In this document: positions 23,844 through 34,199 of the stretch, piece after piece
How the letters are laid out: every line of letters starts with the position of its first letter
Position numbering within the stretch: the first letter of the stretch is position 1
Origin: Branchiostoma floridae
Taxonomy: Eukaryota > Chordata > Leptocardii > Amphioxiformes > Branchiostomatidae
Assembly: GCF_000003815.2 (NCBI RefSeq)
Contig: NC_049988.1
Location: 3,352,210-3,416,209, forward strand
Direction: 5' to 3'
DNA: 64,000 nt
Position numbers and translations under genes: made by a program
The notes under the pieces: model-generated
Told to the model about the DNA's origin: nothing
The model's input: the letters and a program-made list of their open reading frames with translations, nothing else
Database searches by the model: none

Positions 23844-24087
23844 TTTTTAATGGCAATGTTGTCTGCACGAGCTGGCCTTTTCTGTATATCAAAATACTGA
23901 GATTGAAGGTAAAATGTTAAAGGGACACAAAACAAATTTTTGGGAAGCCCACTACAATATAATAAGTATACCACAAAGTACAATTCTTACTTGTTTTACA
24001 TTAGTTTTTTAAAACATGACATAAAACTGTAAAATGCCTTCTATTGTTATACTAGTATTTTTAGTATTTCAAACTGTCCAGTAGGAT

Positions 24088-26738
24088 TTAGCATTGACAA
24101 CTGGGACAGAACCAATGGCCCCTTGGTTTTCTCTTGATGCCAACACATTTGTAATGGAACCATTCTGACTCACATTCATTGTTATCACACTTTACCATCC
24201 TACCATATGCTGGTTTCTGACAAGAACAGTAACGTTTGTTTGGGTCATCATCTTCCTGGAAAGTCACATCTACTCCAGAGTCTCCACACTGTTTCTTGTG
24301 GGTCAGTATCTCAGGGATAAGACTGGACTTTACAAACTGGACACATGTAGACAACATTACATTTAACAGTGACTGGTCCCTTGGAACATTTACTACAACC
24401 ATGCCTGCATTAGTCCACACTACAAAATCACATGTTGAGACACCGGTAACCAGCATATGTGTCTGGACTTGGGTGTAATATCTGTGCCCTGTCTTTAGCT
24501 TACAATCCTTATCTAAACAGTAGTTGGCATCTGATAGACACAGATCTGCAGCAGGATAGATGTCCCTGTACTTGTATGGGCACTTGATCTCAATCACAGT
24601 TCTTCCATGGCATGAACACTGTCTCATCCCATCAGGAGATGCACCTATATATACAACAGTAATGTTCAAATTAGTGGCAAAGTTTCTGATATTTCAAACA
24701 TGAACATAATGTACTTACTTTTGATACTTGCCAAATGCTGCAAATGGCACATATTCACTTGGTACGAATACAGTGCAATTGTTAAAACAAGTACATGTAT
24801 TTCATTGTTACATCAACAAAATCATAAGTCAATTAGACATTGTGTAGTTGGTACTCAATTACATGTACTATACTTCATAAGTTTGAAGTAAGAGCCAAAA
24901 TTAGCTATACCTATGAAGGGAAAATCCTTGTAGAGAATGAGCCCCACTTCCTCCAATTTCACATCCTTGCAGATGCACAAGGTAGCTTCCAGGTACTGTT
25001 GCCTTGCCTTCTCCTCCTGTTTCATCCCCCATTGTATAGCTGGAACCTGAAAGTGAAATTCCCTATTTAGAATTTCTGACATAGAAAGCACAAATGAATT
25101 ACATCTCTAATATGACACTATCTCGCATTGACTGAACATTTAGACTGTCACACTTTGCAGAAATATTTAGACTCCTGGTATTGTTTAAATCCAAATAAAG
25201 ATCAGAGCTACACTTGCTCTGGGATTATTATGGTACATGTTCCAATATACAGGGTAATGTTGTCTCTTTGTGTGCCTTAATTACCTACGAAAAATGGCTT
25301 CCTGCAAGTGTACACTGTACTAGTTTTCAGTTAACTCACTTGGCTCAAATCCTTGCAGTCATATTGCATGACCTTCCGTACTGCAGTGGTGGGGTTTGAT
25401 GCATGAAGGACATCATGCATGGATGTAGAAGTCACACGACCCTTGCGTTGCTGACGCCATAAAGCAGACTTGGACTGCCCCACTGTAGCTTTGTTGAGGT
25501 TTGTGATTTGCTCGGGGTTGCACCGAACATCCTCAAGGATGCTGTCTACACTAACACTAGTAACAGGGACTTTGGCTGGATGACAAGACCTGTATACCAC
25601 AGGGGAAGCGTCTCTGTGTTGACATCTGACTCATCTTCTGATGCTGTGTCTGTGTCCTCCTCCTCTTTAATGACAGCACTGGCAGTGGGACACAGCTTCC
25701 TCAGTTGTGAGAAAGCAGAAGCGGCCTCTTCTTTAAGACAGTTATCTTGCCACATACAAACTGCATGGTCGCTCCTCCCTGGAAATATACGGAGGAACAT
25801 TTACAGGTGAGTACTAGTTTGACTTTCATTATTTCTAAAACTGTTTCTTGCCATGGACCTCATCTGACGAGAACACTGTTAGATAAAAATGTGACTTTTT
25901 GGATATGATGGTCAATGCAGTTATATTACCTACCCTGCCATACAAGTGCAGTGAGCTGCCATGACATAACCCTCTTTTTTGGTCAAACACACCCATGGGT
26001 TGTGAGGAGTCTCTGTTACTCTCTGTCCTGAAACACAAATGTAACAGAAAAAAAAGATAATACAGTAAATATAAAAACGTATCTGACAGTTAAATACTAA
26101 TCACGCATCTCATTCTTCATCTTCAAGAGTTCTCACTACAGGTACATGTAAGTAGAAATATTGTTCCAATGCACTCCAACACCCACCTGGCACAACCTTG
26201 GCCTTAAGGAAGCAGACCTTCACATTTTTTCCAATAGGGTGGTACCTGCACTCCCTCACATGGCCACTTATAAAGAGATTGTACGCCTCCAGGGATTTAT
26301 AGGCTTTCATGGCTTCTCCGTTAAACGGACCTGGAGCCTCGATTAGGTAGGTGTAGATGCACCCATAGTCCGTATCTGGCCAGAGGCTCAAATCATCCTT
26401 CCAACCTGTATAACATACAAATGATAATAAACATAACGTTACGTAGCCAGAATTTCTAGAGATTAGCAACAAACACACTTACACGTACTCATGTTTTTGT
26501 AACCTTTATCTGACACAAAAATCTACCTTATCAAAATCTAGAAACACATGTACACATGATCCTCACCTGTCAGACTGTATGGGTCAGGTAGGCGTACACC
26601 GTCACCAGTCACCGCCGAACCAGTCACTTCCGGGTTTGAACTATCGCCGGCGTCTTCGACACTTACCATTAATTTCTCAAAATACCTGGTTCGGTCATTA
26701 GGCTCCAAAGAGCTAATGTAGCTGTTTGAAGAACTCAT
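24088..26738 (-). CDS. YqaJ-type nuclease with C-terminal PHD finger, transposon-borne; one frame break
   Basis: Exons on the minus strand are 26738-26567, 26405-26187, 26027-25934, about 25774-25340, 25046-24911 and 24644-24088. The N-terminal part is an uncharacterised region common to such elements, including a SWIM-like half (AHCTCMAG). The core is a YqaJ/lambda-exonuclease-like fold: LWRQQRKGRVTSTSMHDVL, then GMKQEEKARQQYL, then GASPDG (metal-binding Asp), VIEIKCPY (E-x-K) and YYTQVQTHMLVTG. The last about 45 residues are a PHD finger (YCSCQKPAYGRMVKCDN, then WFHYKCVG, HWFCPSC). Near 25590 the reading frame must change to link two homologous parts, so either a frameshift or an unrecognised small intron is present. 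The matching C-x-H half of the SWIM finger was not found. YqaJ proteins are thought to act as nucleases helping transposition; its exact role here is inferred. Confidence 0.8.
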
Positions 26739-27069
26739 ATTGATTAAACGTATTAATTAAACCACATTAGGAACAGAAATATAACAGCCCGGAACGGATG
26801 ACAGAAAGCCCGTACGGCGGGAAAATCAAAACAACCGGAAACACATGACGGAAGTCAAGAGGGCAAGGGTCATTTTCTCCCAAAATATTACACAAGAAAA
26901 AAAAAAAAAGACTAAGAAGTAGTGAAAAAAATACAAAATCTGAAAAAATCCCATGGATGCGATAAAAACGTGGCTGAAAATGCGCAAATTCGCGTAAACA
27001 GTACGATCTGCTTCCGCGCCGGTATGCTAATTAGTAATCTGATCTCCTAACGCTTTTTGCCTACCAGTC

Positions 27070-27660
27070 AGCGCTCGTGCGCCGAATACCCCGGATGTAA
27101 ACAATAACAGCGATTGCTCGTATTACAGAGAATATAGCGGCGATTACATAAAAGAACCTAGCACACCGTACCATGTATGGACAATGGGAAATGATGACCA
27201 GGTGTGTTGACTATGAGACGATGACCGTGTATTGACCAAATATTGAGCCACTGATGCGACCAAAAACTTGACACATAGTTCACTATTATAAGCCTCGCTT
27301 GCTCTGTACCTATATCTTTACAAGTACGCTGACTCTTCGGTAATATTAATGGCTATCATGGCTATGAATGTACTCTCTAAGCAGAGGTTTGGGTCCGGCT
27401 GTTTTTTATGTGTTTTAGGCATATTTTGTCGGGCTTTCTGTTTAGTACTAGCCTGGGTACCATCCGGAAAGTACTTCGCTCCGGCGTTTACTAGTATTAT
27501 ATACTATATACAGTCGCTTCTAGCTCTGACATTCACTAGTACACTATATGCAGTCGCAGGTAAGACAGGTAAATTTCGAAACCCACAGTGGGTCAAAACT
27601 CTGACCACACTGTTGTTGTCACTTTTTTTATGATGATTTTGTCTATGTGCAATTAACAAT
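27070..27660. other. Spacer between the transposon and the A/B/C gene array
   Basis: It contains a dispersed repeat (AAGCAGAGGTTTGGGTCCGG, GGGCTTTCTGTTTAGTACT) related to 14575-14670. The 94-codon open frame at 27349-27633 runs through that repeat and is not called. Near 27570-27690 it merges into the block that also precedes copies B and C (CAGTGGGTCAAAACTCTGAC, AATAAAGTAGTTGTTTT). Confidence 0.5.
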
Positions 27661-27715
27661 GTCCACGCAAGATTTTGCAATAAAGTAGTTGTTTTCGTTG
27701 CTGATGTTTAGAAAT

Positions 27716-27735
27716 TCAAGATGGCGAACGTAAGA
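27716..27735 (+). promoter_or_regulatory. YY1/TISU-like CAAGATGGCG element, copy A
   Basis: TTCAAGATGGCGAACG matches the YY1 core CAAGATGGCG, which can work as an initiator and as a short-5'-UTR translation start (TISU). The same block stands before copies B (35873-35892, AAGATGGCGGACG) and C (42863-42882). The ATG opens a short basic frame (MANVRKQRSRKEFVK), but single-base length changes after codon 15 shift the frame between copies, so it is probably untranslated or a short upstream ORF. Confidence 0.45.
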
Positions 27736-28007
27736 AAACAAAGAAGCCGGAAAGAGTTCGTTAAAAGAAACATCGGAGCGGAAATGCAGTCTTTTGAACG
27801 GTTAGTGTCTGATTTCCTTTATGTGCAATAAAAAGTAGTTAACACAACCGAACAGTCACACAAAGTTATTGTTTTGTTTTTGTTCCATCACTTAGAACAG
27901 GAGTCAAGAACATTTTATAAGCTAGTATTCAGGAAACAAAATGTCGAAGCCCTCTCTGACAAAAATTCAGCTAGCAGACGTATTAGACTCTCAAGGACCG
28001 GATCCAT

Positions 28008-28067
28008 CCAATCACGTACGATTAACGCCGGATTGACGTAATTTGGGAATTTCCCTCCATGGCAACC
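28008..28067 (+). promoter_or_regulatory. CCAAT / CRE-like / kappaB / RFX-half-site module upstream of copy A
   Basis: Within 60 bases lie CCAAT (28008-28012), TTGACGTAA (28033-28041, CRE-like), GGGAATTTCC (28045-28054, perfect kappaB consensus) and CCATGGCAACC (X-box half-site). The first conserved ATG follows about 150 bases downstream. The same order and almost the same sequence stand before copy B (kappaB at 36208-36217) and copy C (43179-43188). Motif matches are seen in the sequence; binding is not. Confidence 0.5.
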
Positions 28068-28199
28068 ACACCAAAATATCATCTAGCCTTGAGACGTAAT
28101 GATCCCCGTCAGTTCTGGGCGTTATAGAGCGTTATGGGAGAGAGGAAGTCTGCAGGGGAAGTGGCGATACAGAAAATCCTTCCTCAGCAGAGAAAACAC

Positions 28200-31100
28200 A
28201 TGGCCGAAAAAGCCAACATGGAAGTTCGGAAAGGGATCGGGAATTTGGAAGCTGAAGACGGAGAAACCACCAGAACTCAAGCGGTAAAAGTGAAGAAGAA
28301 ACCGCCATTACTACAGAAGGAGAGAGTGAGGAGTACAAGGCGGGTACAGGTACAGGCGGGTCCGTCCTGTGGAGACGACGAGTTGGACAGACTTTATGAC
28401 AGGAGGAAGAAAGCAGGTACGGTGACGTTTTATGAACGCTGTAAAATATATAATTCATTGTTTCTCAAACCATTGATTGTTTCCAATACACGAGGATTTG
28501 TCTGCACTTCATTATATACACCCCGTCGCTATTACAGTTGTTTATTCAACAGATTGCGGATATTACTCCTTAGAACGCGATTAAAGTACAATATACAGGA
28601 TGATGCAGTTTTGTAAGAATATGCTAAAGAATGTATGGTACATGTGATACGTAGCATTTCAATTTATGGTTTTAAAGTCGACGTCAAGTACAAGAAAACA
28701 ACAATTGCAAGATAAAAGGACACGCCTTTTCACTTTTTTTTCAAAATTTCCCTTTCATTTTTGATCAATGTTAGCAGTTTAAGTTTAAAACTGATAGCTC
28801 AAGTTAAGTTTGGAAAAATTTTGAATTCCGGTTCATACAGTGTCTCCTGCGTTAATTCAAATGTTAACAACCCATTAGATCTATCTCGTTGCATATACAT
28901 GCTAATAGACTAATAATGTGACGTCATCGCGTCTCACAAACAGGCTGAAATTTCGCACATTTTCCGACCACAAACGATGATTCCCGATTCGCAACGTCGT
29001 AACATCTCGCCGAATTTGCCGGAAAATCCCGACAGCAATCCGTTGTGTTTCTGTAAAGAATTGGCTAACATGATGGCATGTTCCACATATATTTGAAAAA
29101 TATCCCTGAAATATGTTCTTGGTAATATTCGAATAGTTTTGTGCCTATTATGTGCCTGGACACAAGAACTTACAAAGCTATTTTATGTGGCCCAGTGTAA
29201 TTTCTTTGTGGTTATACCATGTTTATTAACATGTACATGTACATGCATCAATTTTTGTAAACGTGTAAACAATACAGATTTGGGCAATGATTTCTTTGCA
29301 GCACAATCAAAACGAGAGTTCGGAGACCTCATACCTCCATTGTCTGATTAATTATGCAACTTTCACTGTAATTGATGTTTAATTCATAATGTTTTTTAAC
29401 CAAAAATACATACTGTGCTAGAGACATAACGCTAGTTCACCTTTATCAGTTGGGTAACCTATGTCCGTTGCTTTAAAAAAAAGGGTATGTGGGGATATCA
29501 CGTCAACGGACGTTGGTTCCAAATTGTAATATTTTCAGTGTATTGCAGTTAAAAACTACAACCCGTCGGCTTGAGGTGCCTAAACACCCTGTTTTTAAAA
29601 ACAACGGATATAGGTTACCCAACGGATAAAGGTGAACTAGCGTTACATACGCTAGATATATACATAGTTATACAATGATTTTCCTTATTTCCACAATATA
29701 TGGAATATATTGTGCAATATATTTCAATAGGTGTTAACCAAATGTCTCGCACATGTACAATAATACATACTGTACTAGATAGTTACATACGCTGGAAATA
29801 TACAAATATTTTCCTTATTTCCATAATATATGGAATATATTATGAAATATATATTTCAATAGGTGTTCACCAAATGTCTTGTACATGTGTAACGTCACAT
29901 GTTCCCAATTTTTATTTTCTTCCTCATTTCTATACAGTATCTCCACATGCTGCGGTTCGACCGAAGGAGTTACGACCACAGCCGGCGGATGTGCCCTGCC
30001 GCCCGCCGGACCCGCTCTACGTCAGACGGGTGGGGCAGAGGTTCTGGTCTACTAAGCGAATCCTCGACTGGCAGAGACAGGCGCTGAGTGCCAAGGAAGA
30101 CCCAGAAGCAGTTTTAAAGCCTGTTATAGAATATGGCGAGGAGTGTAAAATGCAGAACGCTGAGAATAGAGAGAGCGATGGAAAAATCGGACATTATGAG
30201 AACGATGAAGAACACAAATATTTCCAGTACGATAAAAATCACGGACATTACGAGAACGATGAAGAACACAAATATTTCCAGTACGATAAAAATCACGGAC
30301 ATTATGAGAACGATGAAGAACACAAATATTTCCAGTACGATAAAAATCACGGACATTATGACAACGATGAAGAACACAAATATTTCCAGTACGATAAAAA
30401 TCACGGACATTACGAGAACGATGAAGAACACAAATATTTCCAGTACGATAAAAATCACGGACATTATGAGAACGATGAAGAACACAAATATTTCCAGTAC
30501 GATAAAAATCACGGACATTACGAGAACGATGAAGAACACACTGCCAGGCATTACGAGAACGATGAAGAACACACTGCCAGGCATTACGAGAACGATGAAG
30601 AACACACTGCCAGGTATTACGAGAACGATGAAGAACACACTGCCAGGCATCACGACAATGACAGACATTACGAGAACGATGAGGAACATTCCAACTCATC
30701 CATGCAAGTTTATGCCGATTTAGACCCAGACTTCCTGGCAGTACAAGACGCGATCCAAAATGCCTCAGCTCAGCCATTCTATGAGATGGACATCTCCCCT
30801 GCTGACGAAGAACAAGAACAGCCATTTTACAAGATGGACGTCACCACTGCCAAAGAGAGAGACAAACAAGAACAGCCCTTTTACGAGATGGACGCCGCCT
30901 CAGCTGATGAGAAAAACGAGCAACAACCTTTCTACGGAATGGACACTAATCAATTGGGCCAGCCAACATCAGATAACGTGTATGCAGATTTGGATGCTGA
31001 GTTTGTGGCAGCACAAGATGCGGTGTTCTGGAGACACAGAGCCAGTGATGACAGAAGGGGTGAGTAATTTGTATCTTTAATGTCTATCAACAAAGCGCAT

Positions 31101-34015
31101 GGGGTCACCTATTAGTGACCATGTGTACTACTCCTTTTCAGTTTTCCATCTTTCTTTGTACAGAAGAATAAAGACTTTGCTTATGCTGGGAATATATGTA
31201 CGAAAGGTATTTTTTAACGAGGGGAGGGGTGTGGTGTTTGTCTTTGACCTGGTTTTCAAAATCGTTATCATCCCCTTCCTTCCGTGTTTCATATTCCAAA
31301 CCGGAGCTAGGTACCCATTTACAACTAAAGTAAGAAAGTGTATTTTACACGGACCAACTTTTGCACAGTGTAGCCAGGAATCAAAACCCGAATGACGTAC
31401 ATTTTGATCCAGTCTCTGTCAGCTTAAACACTAGCTGTTTTTTATCAACATGGCTATTGATTGTAACAATGTTTCAAGCAAAAGCAATATATTCAGATAT
31501 CATTAGATAACGACTTTTAGGTCATTTGTAGAATATAAAGTTTCTAATATCTTTCATTGGGGTAGAAAGCAGAGATAGATGTTAACGAGAATCAAATGCA
31601 CAATTTTCTTGTCTTATGTAGCATCTCGTTTGTTTTCAACAGGAGGTGCTGAAGATGACGAGCCGAGATGGAGTCAGAACTGCCGTGAGTTCTGCAGGTC
31701 CCGTCCAGGGTGCGTGTTGGCTGTCTGTGTTGGTGTCATCATTGCCGTGACTGCTGCAACAGTGGTGGCCGTCATCTTCAACCAACACAGCAGACCGAGA
31801 TTCCCTCTCTACAAAAACATGACGGTATGTTCTCTCATTAACCAATAGTTTATTTCAGGCCACAGATCACACTGATATCAATTTAAAAGTACTTGTAATA
31901 TATGCAATTAGCCCTCGGGCATGATTTTGCAAATAAACATCATAAAATCATATATTAGTACCTTGTTGTTGTATGACCGTTACAAACATGGTACCGGTTT
32001 ATGTTCAAACGTTCTTGACATATAACATGTTTTGAATGGCCGAAATCCATTAATAAAACACAATAGATTGTGTGGAATTAGACAAAGAATATGTTTAGCT
32101 AATAGTATGTTTTAAAACTGACTCTGCTAGTGAAAAAAAGTAGGTACAGGTCTATTTTGATGCCTAGGGGTGCTATCCATGTTTTCCATTGTGTCTAGGC
32201 GGTGTCTATGCATGGTATTGGGTAGTGGAGCCCGTCTATGGCCTTCCTCCGCCCTTAACTTCTCAAACCGAAGTCAGGTTCCCATTTTTACAGCTGGGTG
32301 GAGTAAGGAAGGTCATGTGAATTGCTGGGCATTGTTATGGTAATCATTTCTACACTAATGAGAATACCTGATTTGTGATCTGTTCTACCAGCTGGACCAG
32401 AAAACACTTCCAACCACCTTTACAACATCGTCTGTACACCTGCCTGTGGCGTCACCAGCTTCTTCCGAGACAACAGGTAATTATAATAGACCGTTAACTT
32501 GGAGCCACGCCCACGTGACCGAATCTCTCTCTTATTGGCCAAATAGTTAACTTGATTGACAGCTGGGATCGGTCTCTTGCAGTGGCCCCGTATGAGCTTG
32601 CTCTGTATGTGACCCTTCGTTTTTGGTTAATGTACTGATAGACTGTAGCTGTGATTTTGAACTTAAAGCAAGAAAAACTCGTGAATACTTTCATTAGGTT
32701 GGTAAATCATTGGGTAGAAATGTTCTTCATGCACAACCAATACTAGTAAAGTCAACGTTTCGGTAACCTTTCTTCTAATTTTAAGCTGACTTATTTTATT
32801 CTAATGAGGGGGATACCGACTTAGTCACGTTTGATACCAGATTTTACTACCTGCAGCGCCACCTAGCAGTGGGAATTAAAACCGATCATTACTTTCCTGG
32901 AGACGGGAGCAGATGGACGATTGGGCTGTGCTTGTGATTGTTATTTTAAGCAGTGAAAAAAAGAGACGAAAAAACTACTAGTTTATTATTTTTTCGCAGA
33001 TTGGTGGACGGAGTGGACACTCTACATCAGAGAGTATTTCCAACAGGACAGTGATGCCGCCATGGGTTTGGAAGAGCGCTATCCTGACAATGATGTTGTG
33101 ATGGCCCTGCTGGAAAACCGGTTGTTCTGGCCATGTGTGTGTCTGTACTGGAAAGATAAAATCTCCCTCCCGCTCACCTTGACAGATGCTCTAACCGACT
33201 GCATAGTGCACGGAACGTCAAGTGAGTACATGGAGTCACACGGCTTCTCCACATACACAGAGTTCCTCTCGGCTATGCTGGACGCATTGGAGGGACTGCC
33301 AAACATGACAAAGCCTCTTCAAAACAGCAGGCGTATACAATCTCTATCGTTGTCTGGTCGTACTCTTTCTGACACTGATGTTGAGGCTCTGGCCAACCTT
33401 TTCCCATACCTCAAAGGAATGTATGGGCTTCTACTGTCAGACTGCGGACTTGCTGCAAAGGCAGCAGCCTCATTGGCTGGACAGCTTCACCTGCTGCATG
33501 ACCTGAAAACTTTGAACCTTGATGATAACAATATTAGGGATGACGGGGTGGAAGCGATTTCAGAGACATTTTCTCACCTGAAAGAACTCAGAACCTTGAA
33601 TGTCATCAAAACCTCGATAACAAACGTGGGAGGAAGAGCCATGGCCAAAAGGTTGGTTCACTTGCAGGAGCTACAGAATCTCTACTTGGCGAGAAATGAG
33701 CTGGCGCTGAGTCTTTCCCAACTGGCAAAGGCGTTTGTCAACATGACACGACTGAAGTCTGTCCGCTTGTGGCCCATCACGTGTAGGGCGGCCTCCTTCC
33801 GCGAGGCGGCGTTACAGGTACGTGACGCTGTCCACACGCTTGAGGGCCAAGTACGCAGCACTCGGAACGTTGTACTGTACTATGCGTCCACTGAAAGTAG
33901 AGTTGGTGCAGCGGACATATCATGGCAAAGAGTAGAACAAGAACTAACCGCAGGGGTTTACATATCAAACAAACAGGTGAAGATCTCTTTACAAATCAAG
34001 CTATTGGAAGAGTAA
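28200..34015 (+). CDS. Copy A: predicted type II membrane protein, tyrosine-repeat tail and outer RI-type LRRs
   Basis: Exons 28200-28416, 29938-31059, 31643-31824, 32392-32476 and 33000-34015 join in phase to 873 residues. Residues 1-157 are basic and proline-rich. Residues 158-323 are tandem repeats: six of HYENDEEHKYFQYDKNHG, four of HYENDEEHTAR and partial units. Next come VYADLDPDF, four QPFY(E/K/G)MD repeats and VYADLDAEF. One membrane helix (about 470-492, VLAVCVGVIIAVTAATVVAV) follows an Arg-rich flank, which favours N-in topology. A Thr/Ser stalk (535 region), an unrecognised region starting WWTEWTLYIREYF, and five LRRs of 28 residues (about 648-787) follow. No signal peptide is seen. 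NMT sequons lie on the outer side. Start choice: the ATG at 28200 is shared with B, whereas only the ATG at 28218 is shared by all three copies; 28134 is unique to A. I do not recognise a named family; a receptor role is inferred. Confidence 0.8.
29427..29645. mobile_element. Inverted-repeat MITE, TAACGCTAGTTCACC family, in intron 1 of copy A
   Basis: Ends TAACGCTAGTTCACCTTTAT and its complement pair over about 40 bases, including GTTGGGTAACCTATGTCCGT opposite ATATAGGTTACCCAACGGAT. It is missing at the matching place in copies B and C, so it inserted after the gene duplicated. A diverged relative is at 4677-4903. Confidence 0.8.
29688..29890. repeat. Tandem duplication of ~130 bp in intron 1 of copy A
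   Basis: The block TTTTCCTTATTTCCACAATA..TATGGAATATATT..TTTCAATAGGTGTTAACC occurs twice in succession. Copies B and C hold single related sequences. An open frame crossing it into exon 2 is intronic and is not used. Confidence 0.7.
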
Positions 34016-34199
34016 TCAAATGTTAGAGTGCCGACCTACAATGATAAAAAAAGAGAATTCCATCTGATAATATCATCTGACGCATCTATAGAGAGCAATA
34101 TTTTTGTGTCTCTTTTTATGTTGGACATATTTGTTCTTTCATCATTAACGGTATGTTGGTACATGCAACAAAGAATAAAGAATCGATGACAACTACATT

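Larger units (their letters stand above)
20802..27065. mobile_element. ISL2EU/IS4EU-type DNA transposon with two convergent genes
   Basis: The left boundary TGGTAGGCAAAAAGC (20801-20815) and right boundary GCTTTTTGCCTACCA (27052-27066) are inverted repeats enclosing the two gene sets described below. A further partial match (ACGAGCG..CGCTGAC at about 20759-20775, and GTCAGCGCTCGT just outside the right end) suggests the repeats may extend outwards, with about 25 extra bases in the left copy; I could not fix the target-site duplication. Pairing a THAP/DDE transposase with a YqaJ-nuclease protein is known for ISL2EU/IS4EU elements. The assembly gap 22188-22803 lies inside. Probably a recent insertion, since both coding regions are largely open. 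Confidence 0.75.

Noticed and set aside
27349-27633. 94-codon hydrophobic open frame resembling a small membrane protein
   Set aside because: It runs through a dispersed repeat also present at 14575-14670 and has no splice or family support.
29700-29937. Apparent 79-residue N-terminal extension of copy A exon 2
   Set aside because: It is intronic, upstream of the CTATACAG acceptor at 29937, includes a tandem duplication, and is absent from copies B and C, where exon 1 joins in phase at the same acceptor.
30114-30825. Long open frames on the minus strand and in another plus frame over the copy A tyrosine repeats (also over B and C)
   Set aside because: The 54- and 33-base units are multiples of three without stops in several frames, so all frames stay open. 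Only the frame with HYENDEEH joins in phase to conserved exons on both sides.
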